From a virus, in the IMG/VR virus record IMGVR_UViG_3300047171_000080, positions 1-64,000 of that record: DNA of 64,000 nt; one strand, given 5' to 3'. The position numbers were made by a program, and so were the translations under genes. The notes under the pieces were generated by a model. The model was not told the origin of the DNA and did no database searches. It worked only from the letters and a program-made list of their open reading frames with translations. Below, piece by piece: positions 35,085 through 41,637 of the stretch (within the stretch, counting starts at the first letter, position 1; each line of letters starts with the position of its first letter).

Positions 35085-35127
35085 TTGACGGTTACAGTAA
35101 CATGATGTATTCTTTGGTTACAGTAAC
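35085..35127 (+). promoter_or_regulatory. Rightward promoter with two GTTACAGTAAC operators
   Basis: TTGACG at 35085-35090, 17-bp spacer, TATTCT at 35108-35113. GTTACAGTAAC, an inverted repeat of GTTAC around one base, occurs at 35091-35101 (in the spacer) and again at 35117-35127 (over the start site), 26 bp apart. The same half-sites cluster in the replication gene at 53.5 kb. It faces the late operon, so it is a likely switch point for both directions. Confidence 0.75.
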
Positions 35128-35153
35128 AACGCGCAAACGAAAGCGAGCCCGAC

Positions 35154-35354
35154 ATGACCATCCAAATCGAGATCCGCAACGTATACGGCAACGAGACGAT
35201 CTACCCGGCGAACGAGACCGCGGCGACGTTCGCTCGCATCGCCGGCACGAAGACGCTTAAGCCCGAGACGCTGCGGCTGGCGAAGTCGCTCGGCTACACG
35301 ATCGACGTCGTGCCGTGCGCGGCGCAAGTCGCCGCGATGGCGGGTGCATTCTGA
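35154..35354 (+). CDS. Small hypothetical protein
   Basis: Encodes 66 residues; two or three short strands then a helix (PETLRLAKSLGYTIDVVPC). First gene of a rightward operon behind the double-operator promoter. No family recognised. Confidence 0.6.
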   Translation: MTIQIEIRNVYGNETIYPANETAATFARIAGTKTLKPETLRLAKSLGYTIDVVPCAAQVAAMAGAF

Positions 35355-35461
35355 TGGCCGCTCGCAAGTTACCGCCCGTTGGCGCGAAGTGCGACGGTTG
35401 CGGCATTCTGCTCGCATCGACGCTGCACTACAAGTGCGAGTTCTGCGTGGCGCGCGCCTAA
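35354..35461 (+). CDS. Zinc-ribbon mini-protein
   Basis: Encodes 35 residues, start MAARKLPPVGAKCDGCG, with CDGC and CEFC pairs, a minimal four-cysteine zinc ribbon. The start overlaps the stop before it (TGATG) and its stop overlaps the next start (TAATG). Confidence 0.65.
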   Translation: MAARKLPPVGAKCDGCGILLASTLHYKCEFCVARA

Positions 35462-35697
35462 TGGGTTTCTACGTTGAAGGCGGCGGCACGCGCGAGAGCA
35501 TCGTGGAGTACGTGCGTCGTAATCCCGGATCGTCGCGCTACGTGTTACCGAAAGTCGTGTCGCATTACTATCGCTTCGGCTCCGATCGTTTTCTCGCGAT
35601 CGTCGACGCGCTCGTATCTGAAGGGCAGCTGGTCGAAGTCGTCCGCCCGCAGGTCGGCAACTTTGCCGCGAGCACGACGTATTACGCGGCCGAGTAG
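35461..35697 (+). CDS. Possible winged-helix protein
   Basis: Encodes 78 residues. SIVEYVRRNPGSSRYVLPKVV, then DRFLAIVDALVSEGQLVEVVRPQ and TTYYAAE, has the helix-helix-helix-wing shape of small winged-helix DNA binders. Family not identified. Same rightward operon as the zinc ribbon. Confidence 0.6.
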   Translation: MGFYVEGGGTRESIVEYVRRNPGSSRYVLPKVVSHYYRFGSDRFLAIVDALVSEGQLVEVVRPQVGNFAASTTYYAAE

Positions 35698-35715
35698 CCC
35701 TCCGTGTTGAAGGAC

Positions 35716-35726
35716 GATACTGTAAC
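35716..35726 (+). promoter_or_regulatory. Operator-like site GATACTGTAAC
   Basis: One mismatch from the inverted repeat GTTACTGTAAC found twice upstream at 35.1 kb. Lies 20 bases before the last gene of this short operon. A third, weaker copy is at 37525-37535. Confidence 0.4.
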
Positions 35727-35745
35727 CGCGTGCCATTCGACTGGG

Positions 35746-35970
35746 ATGGCGATGACGAGCGCTGAGAAAGTGCGAGCGTTCCGTGAGCGCGCGCGCTCGG
35801 CGGGCAAGTGCGCCGTGTGCGGCAAGGCGCCGCCGGCGACCGACAAGACGATCTGCGATGAGTGCAACGAGGCGGCGAAGGTGCGCGTCGCAGACGGCCG
35901 TGCGAAAGCGAAGAAGCCGAAACGTAAGAAAGCGTCGGCGAAAAAGAAATCGGCGAAGGCGAAGCGCTAG
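35746..35970 (+). CDS. Zinc-ribbon protein with lysine-rich tail
   Basis: Encodes 74 residues. CAVCGKAPP...TICDEC makes a four-cysteine zinc ribbon, and the last 30 residues are almost all K/A/R, a likely nucleic-acid-binding tail. A similar ribbon (CITCAKEKPP..CATC) is encoded at 61727-61894. The stop overlaps the convergent gene stop. Confidence 0.65.
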   Translation: MAMTSAEKVRAFRERARSAGKCAVCGKAPPATDKTICDECNEAAKVRVADGRAKAKKPKRKKASAKKKSAKAKR

Positions 35971-36209
35971 GCGTTCGACTCGTAGTACTCGCGCTCGACC
36001 GCGTCGGTGCGAGCCTTCATGTCAGCTTCGATCGCTTCGCGCACGGGCGCGATCGCCATCTCGATGATCGCATCGCCGATCCCGCCCGAGTAGCGCGCTG
36101 CGCGCCGCGCCGGATACATGAGGCGAAAGCGCGCGCGCGCCGCGATCAGTTCCGCGTTGCAGTCGGCCTCGATCGCGAGGATCTTTGCGCGGTACTCCTC
36201 ATCGGTGAT
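35967..36209 (-). CDS. Small helical protein, start uncertain
   Basis: The frame reads about 80 helix-forming residues (DEEYRAKILAIEADCNAELI, REAIEADMKARTDAVEREYY) but has no ATG, GTG or TTG at its beginning. An ATC six bases after GAGGA is the best candidate, and an in-frame TAG lies just upstream. Coding character is clear; the start is not. Confidence 0.45.
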   Translation of the reverse strand: MTDEEYRAKILAIEADCNAELIAARARFRLMYPARRAARYSGGIGDAIIEMAIAPVREAIEADMKARTDAVEREYYESNA

Positions 36210-36221
36210 GAGCGTTCCTCG

Positions 36222-36467
36222 CTACACGGCTGCGTGACGCATCGCCACGACTTCGTATCCGAAGAGCCACGTGCCGATCGCGAGAACACGTTCGGTGCAG
36301 CCGACCGAATCCGCGCAGCGCCCGATGGCGGCGGCGAGATAGCTCGACGTATCGACTCGAGAGAGTTCGATCGGGGCGAAGCAGAGATCGCATCGATATG
36401 CGACCGGGGGCATCGGTTTCTTGCATCCCGACGCCCCGTGACAAGACTGGCAGTCGTCTCCGCGCAC
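36222..36467 (-). CDS. Cysteine-rich small protein
   Basis: Encodes 81 residues. CQSCHGASGC and CDLC near the N-terminus suggest a zinc site. No family known to me. Part of the leftward set running from 37428. Confidence 0.55.
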   Translation of the reverse strand: MRGDDCQSCHGASGCKKPMPPVAYRCDLCFAPIELSRVDTSSYLAAAIGRCADSVGCTERVLAIGTWLFGYEVVAMRHAAV

Positions 36468-36469
36468 CG

Positions 36470-36781
36470 CTACGAGGCGGGCTCCGTCTGCCAGATTGCA
36501 ACCTGAATGCTGTCGTTCGCATAGCCGGCCACGGGCGCGTGATTCGGGTTCGAGTGCCCGGAGAGCGAAATCGAGAGCGGCACGCCTTGTCCGACAGCGC
36601 CGGATTTCACGATCGCGATCGCGGCTTCTTTGCCGGCGGCGATCTGCGCTTTGCTCTCGTCGGTGAGCGTGTAGTCGCTCTCCGCATATTGCACTTCGAG
36701 CGCGGCAACGGCTTTATCGATCGCGTCGCCGACGAGGACGTCATCGGTACCCGCGACGGTCGCGTTTAGGGTCCAGCTCAT
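36470..36781 (-). CDS. Hypothetical protein, single beta-type domain
   Basis: Encodes 103 residues from ATG at 36781. A helical middle and a final GYANDSIQVAIWQTEP strand. Phages of high-GC hosts often carry similar small proteins. Function unknown. Confidence 0.6.
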   Translation of the reverse strand: MSWTLNATVAGTDDVLVGDAIDKAVAALEVQYAESDYTLTDESKAQIAAGKEAAIAIVKSGAVGQGVPLSISLSGHSNPNHAPVAGYANDSIQVAIWQTEPAS

Positions 36782-36820
36782 GGTCAATCGTTTCTGCGAT
36801 CGTACGACCGCGGACGTGTG

Positions 36821-37195
36821 TTAGGCAGCGCCGCAGTAACGGCGGCGGTGTTCTTGAGCGAGCGCGGCTTCGAGCGATTCGAGCGTATCGAACTCGCCGT
36901 TTTCGGCGCGATCGCGCAGCGACGGGTTCATCTTGAGCAGCGGGGCGACGCGACGGAAGCGCCAGCCTTTGAACCGCGCGATCAGCTCGAGCTTGTCGGC
37001 GATCGAAAGATAGGCCCAGAGATCGCCGCGGCATTCGGGCGGCACGTTTTCAGCCGAAAGATCGACCTTTGGCTCTTCGGGCTCTTCCCACGGGATGATC
37101 GGTTCGATTTTCGACGGGCCCGCCGCCGCGAGGATACGGTCATACGAACGCGCGCCCTTCCGACGCATCACCGTGTCGCCGCGGGGTCGCGCCAT
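36821..37195 (-). CDS. Hypothetical basic protein
   Basis: Encodes 124 residues starting MARPRGDTVMRRKG. The middle WEEPEEPKVDLSAENVPPEC is acidic, and the C-terminal half is helical (SIADKLELIARFKGWRFRR). No domain recognised; a DNA-associated role is possible from the charge pattern. Confidence 0.6.
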   Translation of the reverse strand: MARPRGDTVMRRKGARSYDRILAAAGPSKIEPIIPWEEPEEPKVDLSAENVPPECRGDLWAYLSIADKLELIARFKGWRFRRVAPLLKMNPSLRDRAENGEFDTLESLEAALAQEHRRRYCGAA

Positions 37196-37203
37196 CGTCA
37201 CTC

Positions 37204-37428
37204 CTATTTGGGCGGCAGGTGCGTCGAGCCGATGTGAAAGCCGTCGCCCGATGCGCACGGGTACACGTTCTGATATTTCTTCGCGGCTTTTTTCGCCGCG
37301 GCGCGCGTGAGATAGAGCTGCTTCTGTCGGCCGTCGGCATTGAAGCATCCGCGGCCGCGTCGCGACGAGCAGAGCGTCGGCGCGATGAGTTCGCGCGAGC
37401 TCGCGGTGCCGGGCAGATGAGACTTCAT
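37204..37428 (-). CDS. Small zinc-finger-like phage protein
   Basis: Encodes 74 residues. LYLTRAAAKKAAKKYQNVYPC with GDGFHIGSTH is the K-x-Y...YxC..G.WHIGH pattern of a small protein found in many actinophages and other phages. First gene after the attenuator. Confidence 0.6.
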   Translation of the reverse strand: MKSHLPGTASSRELIAPTLCSSRRGRGCFNADGRQKQLYLTRAAAKKAAKKYQNVYPCASGDGFHIGSTHLPPK

Positions 37429-37441
37429 CCGATCACCACGC

Positions 37442-37468
37442 AAAAAAAGCGCTGCTCTTGGCAACGCT
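37442..37468 (-). terminator. Terminator in leader (attenuator)
   Basis: On the minus strand AGCGTTGC-CAAGA-GCAGCGCT (8-bp stem, one G-T pair) is followed by seven T. It lies between the promoter at 37530-37557 and the first gene start at 37428, so transcripts end before any gene unless antitermination occurs. Confidence 0.75.
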
Positions 37469-37529
37469 TCCGAATCCGCTAGCCGAATTTTGTGACACAA
37501 AACTCGGGGATGACTATCGACGCGGCTAC

Positions 37530-37557
37530 AGTATCACGCGGTTTGCGCCGCCGTCAA
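37530..37557 (-). promoter_or_regulatory. Leftward promoter TTGACG-16-GATACT
   Basis: The -35 TTGACG (37557-37552) and -10 GATACT (37535-37530) are 16 bp apart on the minus strand. The -10 lies in GATACTGTAGC, a two-mismatch version of the GTTACTGTAAC operator. Predicted start near 37522. Confidence 0.6.
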
Positions 37558-37571
37558 CTTTTGCTCGTAAA

Positions 37572-38255
37572 TTATGCGTTGCGCCAGTCGTACGGGCGGC
37601 CTTCGATGATTGCGCGGCCGAGCTCGTACATGATCGTCGCCGTCGACTTTCCCGTCGTTTCGATCGCGGCTGCGGTGCGCTCGGAAATGCGCCCAGTGAC
37701 ATGGATGTTACGCGGAACGCCCGGCTCGATCCGCGGCCGGCCCGCGCCCGAATCACCGCGGCACTCCGCGCACGAGTGTGTGTTATGGGGACCGGTGATG
37801 CGACACGGAAGTCCACCGCCGCAATCGCATGGCTCGCCGCAGATGAGCGGTCTCTTCGTCGAGCGCGATCGGCCCTTGCTTCCGCCGCCGCCTTGTGTAT
37901 CGGGCCCGCGCATGAGCCACTCAGTAGACGGCTCTTTTTCGACTTGGCGCGCCACGGCCGCATTGATTTCGGCCATACCAATTGGCACGGCGTCGGAATC
38001 GTATGCGCCCGCGTTTGCCGGCGGATCGTCGCCTCGCTCCGCACGCGCGACGTCGTGTTCGGCTGCGAGCGCGTCGACGAACTGGGCCACGCGCGAGTTG
38101 GGATAGAGGCGAACGACGCGTGTCGGCTCTTCAGGATCGCACTCCAGCTGCTCGAGCTCGATCGTCGAGGCTTGCGCTTCGTCCGGCGTCTGCATACACG
38201 CGATGCAACGACCGTCTGACCCGATCGCATAGCCGTCGTTGGGACAGGTGCTCAT
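37572..38255 (-). CDS. Zinc-binding regulator-like protein
   Basis: Encodes 227 residues from ATG at 38255. An N-terminal CPNDGYAIGSDGRCIAC ribbon, a second cysteine cluster near residues 145-172 (CGEPCDCGGGLPC ... HSCAEC), and a C-terminal RNIHVTGRISERTAAAIETT segment that could be a ribbon-helix-helix. Two metal sites plus RHH-like end suggest a DNA-binding regulator. Inference only. Confidence 0.6.
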   Translation of the reverse strand: MSTCPNDGYAIGSDGRCIACMQTPDEAQASTIELEQLECDPEEPTRVVRLYPNSRVAQFVDALAAEHDVARAERGDDPPANAGAYDSDAVPIGMAEINAAVARQVEKEPSTEWLMRGPDTQGGGGSKGRSRSTKRPLICGEPCDCGGGLPCRITGPHNTHSCAECRGDSGAGRPRIEPGVPRNIHVTGRISERTAAAIETTGKSTATIMYELGRAIIEGRPYDWRNA

Positions 38256-38270
38256 CTCGTCGATCAAGTG

Positions 38271-38326
38271 AAAAGCCCTCCGCGCACCGATGTGCTCGGA
38301 ACGAGAGATTCCGCACGCGGTGGGGC
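38271..38326 (-). promoter_or_regulatory. Structured leader with three-way junction
   Basis: Minus-strand RNA can form a closing stem CCGC/GCGG enclosing hairpins GGAA-TCTCTCG-TTCC and GCAC-ATCG-GTGC, followed by GGGCTTTT. It lies 16 bases before the gene starting at 38255. It may be a terminator-type control element. I know no riboswitch class that it matches. Confidence 0.4.
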
Positions 38327-38351
38327 GTTGCTTCGAGAGCACGACCGCCCC

Positions 38352-38388
38352 AAAAAAGAACGGGGACGCGAATTGCTTCACATCCCCG
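38352..38388 (-). terminator. Terminator of the tRNA-like small RNA
   Basis: On the minus strand CGGGGA (38388-38383) pairs with TCCCCG (38366-38361); the stem continues through wobble pairs and GAA/TTC to a GCAA loop. It is followed by TTCTTTTTT. A good intrinsic terminator about 150 nt after the RNA's predicted start. Confidence 0.8.
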
Positions 38389-38390
38389 GA

Positions 38391-38512
38391 CGGTCAGGCT
38401 TGATACCCCTAGACCGAATTCTATCACGACGGCCCCTCGACGTCGAGGATTCCTCTCGTGTTGGAGGGCCCGGGGATCGAACCCGGAGCGGATAGGGGTA
38501 TCAAGCCTTCCG
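38391..38512 (-). repeat. Inverted repeat of the tRNA-like arm
   Basis: AGGCTTGATACCCCTA at 38396-38411 is repeated as its complement at 38493-38508. Each copy lies in its own hairpin with the same loop and bulged A but a different lower stem (CGGTC/GACCG at 38391-38416, CGGA/TCCG at 38489-38512). Within the RNA the two copies can also pair with each other over 16 bp. The perfect palindrome CCTCGACGTCGAGG (38435-38448) lies between them. Confidence 0.75.
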
Positions 38513-38542
38513 TCGACACCATCGAAGCCCCCCAACACCGAT

Positions 38543-38571
38543 ATCGTACCATATAAACCTAGCGAGGTCAA
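38543..38571 (-). promoter_or_regulatory. Promoter of the tRNA-like RNA
   Basis: TTGACC (38571-38566), 17-bp spacer, TACGAT (38548-38543) on the minus strand. The expected start about seven bases on is at 38536-38538, the first base of the 12-bp end stem of the RNA. It is back to back with the rightward promoter at 38577. Confidence 0.7.
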
Positions 38572-38576
38572 TAGGT

Positions 38577-38612
38577 TTGACTTCGCTCGATTAAATAATT
38601 ATTATTTAATCG
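38577..38612 (+). promoter_or_regulatory. Promoter with perfect palindromic operator
   Basis: TTGACT (38577-38582), 17-bp spacer, TATTAT (38600-38605). CGATTAAATAA (38588-38598) and TTATTTAATCG (38602-38612) form a perfect 11-bp inverted repeat around TTA, covering the -10. It is strikingly AT-rich in this GC-rich region. The predicted transcription start falls on the GTG at 38612, implying a leaderless mRNA and likely autoregulation. Confidence 0.8.
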
Positions 38613-39109
38613 TGGAAGAGCAAAGCGAGTCGAAGCGAGTCAAGCGCGGCAAGGGAAGACCGGCTCTCGGAGACGATGTGCGCCGGCGTGCCGTGGGCAT
38701 TTCGCTCGATCCGAAAATTGCGGACGAGCTGCGCGATCGCGCGGCCGCGCTCGGCATATCTCAGGGCAATCTGATCGCTCGCCTTCTTCGCGAATCGTCT
38801 ACGGACTTAACCGATAGCACGACCGCGCCCGAATTGCTCGAACGGCTCTCGACGTTCTTGCCCAAGGTGAGCGGCGTCTCGATGAACTTCGTCGATAAAG
38901 ATCATCGCGCGGGGCAGATCGTCTTCGGCAATCACATGGCCGTCGTCTGGATCTTTTACGATCCCGAGCTCGGCGCGCGACTCGCATTTCGGTGGGCCCA
39001 GCGGGTGATCGACGGCAAGGTATCGTTCGAACCGTCAGAGGTCGTCGACATCACCCGCTGGACCGAGTCGCAGATCGTATCGCACATTCTGACCGAGCCC
39101 GCGAACTAG
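38612..39109 (+). CDS. Ribbon-helix-helix-like regulator
   Basis: Encodes 165 residues from GTG. The basic start KRVKRGKGRPALGDD and RRRAVGISLDPKIADELRDR..ALGISQGNLIARLL fit an N-terminal RHH or MetJ/Arc-like DNA-binding unit (residues 10-65). The C-terminal 90 residues (MNFVDKDHRAGQIVFGNHMA) form an unknown beta domain that may sense a ligand. Probably represses its own palindromic promoter and perhaps the divergent RNA. Confidence 0.65.
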   Translation: MEEQSESKRVKRGKGRPALGDDVRRRAVGISLDPKIADELRDRAAALGISQGNLIARLLRESSTDLTDSTTAPELLERLSTFLPKVSGVSMNFVDKDHRAGQIVFGNHMAVVWIFYDPELGARLAFRWAQRVIDGKVSFEPSEVVDITRWTESQIVSHILTEPAN

Positions 39110-39456
39110 GTGGCGGTCTCCAATATCGACGCCTCGTCGACGAAGCGTCGCACGAGCTTGTTGAGCTCACGCAGCTCGTCGACGAGATCGGCGATCGAGT
39201 CGCGCGTTCCGATCGCGACTTCGAACTCGACGCGCTTTACCGCAATCTCAGCTCGGCCGACTTCGGAGAAGTCCGAGCCGTCGTCGCCCTCGACGCTTTC
39301 GATCGCCTGATCGAAGTCTGCGAGTAATTCGTTGCGCTCGCGCCACAGGCTTTCGGGCTCGACGTCGACGCAGTCTGCGCAGTTATTGCACGGCCCATTG
39401 CCTTCGTCGCATTCGAAGACGTTCGCATTCTTGGGAGATTCGATCTCGGCGCTCAC
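39106..39456 (-). CDS. Small acidic protein with cysteine cluster
   Basis: Encodes 116 residues. CDEGNGPCNNCADC near the N-terminus suggests a metal site; the remainder is a helical hairpin (LADLVDELRELNKLVRRFV-type). Last gene of the long leftward early operon; its stop overlaps the convergent regulator's stop. Confidence 0.55.
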   Translation of the reverse strand: MSAEIESPKNANVFECDEGNGPCNNCADCVDVEPESLWRERNELLADFDQAIESVEGDDGSDFSEVGRAEIAVKRVEFEVAIGTRDSIADLVDELRELNKLVRRFVDEASILETAT

Positions 39457-39644
39457 TGTTCGTCCTCTGCTTTCGCGTCGGCATCGTACGAAATAGTCAA
39501 CCAGCCGCCTTCGCCCGGCTCGAAATTCGATTCGACTTGAATCTGCGCGCCGCGAAAGACGAGCCCAGATATGGAGTCGATGACTTCCACGTCGCAGCTG
39601 TCGCCGAGATCCGCCATCGCTTCTTTGAGATCTCCGATAGTCAT
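39453..39644 (-). CDS. Small hypothetical protein
   Basis: Encodes 63 residues from ATG overlapping the previous stop (MTIGDLKEAMADLGDSCDVE). The pattern DLKEAM..L.D..DVEV..ISGL is a small phage domain that also appears, diverged, at 57301-57618. Function unknown. Confidence 0.6.
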   Translation of the reverse strand: MTIGDLKEAMADLGDSCDVEVIDSISGLVFRGAQIQVESNFEPGEGGWLTISYDADAKAEDEQ

Positions 39645-40207
39645 AGTTCCAAATTTCTTTCTGCGCTTTCGCGCGTTAAGATGCATGTGTGGGCCCACGA
39701 AAATTCTTCACGCATGACCGCACGGTCGACGCTTGCGCCGCATCGGCCGCAACTCGCGATGTTGTAGCTCAGATAGACGTCGCCGTATGTGCGCGGCAAG
39801 GGCGTGGTTGACGCGATCGGCGGCGGCACGGCCTCGCCGCACTTGTGCATGATGACGATCCCGAACGATGGGCGTGACGGCGCCGGGCGAAACGACGCGC
39901 CGCAATCGGGACACGCCTCGACGCCGACCGGGAAGATACGCGGCGGACCGGCCATGCGCTTCGCGCGCGCCTGCGCTTCGAGTTCTTCGCGCGTGTATTT
40001 GCCGACCGGCGGCGGTGCGTCGAATAGCGATGCGACGAAGTCGAGGACTGGAGCGACTGCATCTTTTCGTATCTCTAAGGGCCCCGCGGCTTCGCTGCCG
40101 CGGTGCAACGGACCAAAGGCAGCGAACGGCACGCAATCTTCACACAGCGCCGCACCATGCCAAATGGTGCGGTGGCCATCGCTTGAGTGCTTCATCATGC
40201 TAGGCAT
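39641..40207 (-). CDS. Zinc-ribbon protein
   Basis: Encodes 188 residues. Cysteine pairs CEDC (residues 22-25), CPDC and C in KCGEA, CGRC plus a final HTC outline two zinc ribbons separated by an arginine-rich linker. No family recognised. Confidence 0.6.
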   Translation of the reverse strand: MPSMMKHSSDGHRTIWHGAALCEDCVPFAAFGPLHRGSEAAGPLEIRKDAVAPVLDFVASLFDAPPPVGKYTREELEAQARAKRMAGPPRIFPVGVEACPDCGASFRPAPSRPSFGIVIMHKCGEAVPPPIASTTPLPRTYGDVYLSYNIASCGRCGASVDRAVMREEFSWAHTCILTRESAERNLEL

Positions 40208-40419
40208 TACGCGTTACGTGGCGGCTCGATCGCCATGCTCGCGAAATCGCGTTGAACGCCGGCTTCCTCGACGCGTGCGGCGGACCTCGACATTCGAATC
40301 TCCGCGTCGAGGCGTTTCCATTTGCCGTGAAGATCGCGGAACATCACGCCGAAGAAGACGAAGCCGATCGTCGCGATCGCGAGCCCGAGCGAAAGGCCCA
40401 TCTCGAACTGAGCGCTCAC
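40207..40419 (-). CDS. Small membrane protein
   Basis: Encodes 70 residues from a GTG overlapping the exonuclease stop. One transmembrane helix (about residues 6-24) followed by a charged helix. Unknown. Confidence 0.6.
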   Translation of the reverse strand: MSAQFEMGLSLGLAIATIGFVFFGVMFRDLHGKWKRLDAEIRMSRSAARVEEAGVQRDFASMAIEPPRNA

Positions 40420-40973
40420 GCTGCCCCCGATTGCAGAGCCGCATTCTTCGTGCGCAGCCAGTGAAAGAGATCGCGCACGTGCTGCGCATCTGCAAGGGCG
40501 TCGTGCGGCCGCGCGTTCGTGACGCCGGTCAGCTTCTCGAGCTCTCCGAGCTTCGGCGGAACTTCTAAGCCGAAGGCACCCATGATGAGCACCTCGATGC
40601 AGATGAGGTGATGGTGCCACTGCGGCGTGACGATCTTGCGGATCTTCTGATCGTCGAACGACGGAACTGCACCGACGAGATAGACATCTTTGCTCGGTAT
40701 CAGCCCGCGATCGCGGACGAGCTTTCGCAGAAATGTCATCTCGGCGAGGAGCGTCGACGGCGACCACTGCTCCGTCTTCGAGCACACGTCGACGTACGCG
40801 GTGTTCTGCAATACCCAGGGCGACGGGTTGCGGCTATGCGCGATCATGCGATTGCGGCGCGAGATCTCGTTACCGTGCGCGTCCTCGAGGATCCAGGCGA
40901 GTTGCCAGATCTGATCACCGTCTTCGAGTCCGGTCGTTTCCGTGTCGAGAAAGAGATAGAGCGTTGTGCTCAT
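40416..40973 (-). CDS. DnaQ-like 3'-5' exonuclease
   Basis: Encodes 185 residues from ATG at 40973. LYLFLDTETTG carries the first D and E of the DEDDh exonuclease motif, SFDDQKI supplies the middle acidic site, and RPHDALADAQ the final H and D. Resembles epsilon/RNase T-like proteins. It may trim DNA ends in replication or recombination. Overlaps both neighbours by four bases. Confidence 0.8.
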   Translation of the reverse strand: MSTTLYLFLDTETTGLEDGDQIWQLAWILEDAHGNEISRRNRMIAHSRNPSPWVLQNTAYVDVCSKTEQWSPSTLLAEMTFLRKLVRDRGLIPSKDVYLVGAVPSFDDQKIRKIVTPQWHHHLICIEVLIMGAFGLEVPPKLGELEKLTGVTNARPHDALADAQHVRDLFHWLRTKNAALQSGAA

Positions 40974-41188
40974 TCCTTGTCCCCCAAAAGCGCCTGCACG
41001 GCCTCTACGCCGGGCTTCGGCTTGTGAATACACGCGTAGCAATAGCAGTCATTCTTGCTCGCGCGCCGTTCGCTGTGGCGCTCGAAGTTACACTTTCGCG
41101 TCGCGTGATCGTCGGCGTTACAAAACACGCACTTTGAATCGAGACGAATACTCGGCGCGGCTTTTGCGTCTTCGGCTCCTGCGCTCAT
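40970..41188 (-). CDS. Zinc-knuckle-like small protein
   Basis: Encodes 72 residues. CVFCNADDHATRKC resembles a CCHC zinc knuckle, then CYCYAC further on. Probably nucleic-acid binding. Confidence 0.6.
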   Translation of the reverse strand: MSAGAEDAKAAPSIRLDSKCVFCNADDHATRKCNFERHSERRASKNDCYCYACIHKPKPGVEAVQALLGDKE

Positions 41189-41637
41189 CACTCGCCCTCC
41201 AAAGGCGCTTGCAATTCTAAAACAGTCGTATGCACATAATTTTTATCTTCGAATTGTTGGGCGAACCGGGCGCTTTCGATTAAATCGAAAGGGCCGTGTG
41301 CTTGTAGCAAATCGTGGTCGTCTTGCGTCCATTCGACCATTATGTATTTTTTAGCGCCGCGTAAAACTTCAACGGCGCGTAGTGCGGAAGTGAGGCGCTC
41401 ATACTGCATGCGCGACGTGCGTTCGGCCGCGTCCCGTTCGCGCGTCACCGCCGCGAGTTTGGCTTCGAGGTCGTCGATGCGCTCCGCCATCTTTTCCATG
41501 TGTTCGCAATGTAGACTGAGCAAAGCCGCGTCCGAGTGTTCGTGTTCTCGGCGGAGATTGCATAAAGAAAAGCCGCAAGAGTAAGCCGTGGCGATTAGTC
41601 GCGCCTCGCCAACTGCGTCCGTTGGGTCGTGGTTCAT
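41188..41637 (-). CDS. Coiled-coil protein, paralogue of 41897-42433
   Basis: Encodes 149 residues. N-terminus MNHDPTDAVGEARLIATAYS matches MNQPYDAVGEAKRMIADFE of the gene two places upstream; both continue into a coiled coil (DDLEAKLAAVTRERDAAERT). Recent duplication and divergence likely. Unknown function. Confidence 0.65.
   Translation of the reverse strand: MNHDPTDAVGEARLIATAYSCGFSLCNLRREHEHSDAALLSLHCEHMEKMAERIDDLEAKLAAVTRERDAAERTSRMQYERLTSALRAVEVLRGAKKYIMVEWTQDDHDLLQAHGPFDLIESARFAQQFEDKNYVHTTVLELQAPLEGE

Larger units (their letters stand above)
38352..38538 (-). ncRNA. Small RNA with tmRNA-like tRNA domain
   Basis: The transcript predicted from the promoter at 38543-38571 starts at about 38538 and ends at the terminator at 38352. 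Its first 81 nt (38538-38458) fold as a cloverleaf: a 12-bp end stem GTGTTGGGGGGC/GCCCTCCAACAC, a small TCGA-TGGTG-TCGA arm, a 7-bp arm with loop CTTGATACC, and a canonical T arm CCGGG-TTCGATC-CCCGG. The inner acceptor GGGGGGC/GCCCTCC has G3-U70 and discriminator A, the alanine identity set. The 5' part TGGTGTCGACGGA resembles the tmRNA 5' signature TGGATTCGACGGG. There is no room for a tag-coding part. It could also be a degenerate tRNA, but the long anticodon arm and five-base D loop argue against that. Confidence 0.6.

Noticed and set aside
38458-38538. Ordinary phage tRNA-Ile(GAT) or tRNA-Ser(TGA)
   Set aside because: The anticodon arm needs a 9-base loop or mismatched stem and the D loop has only five bases. 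Acceptor and T arm alone fit. A weak or pseudo-tRNA remains possible.
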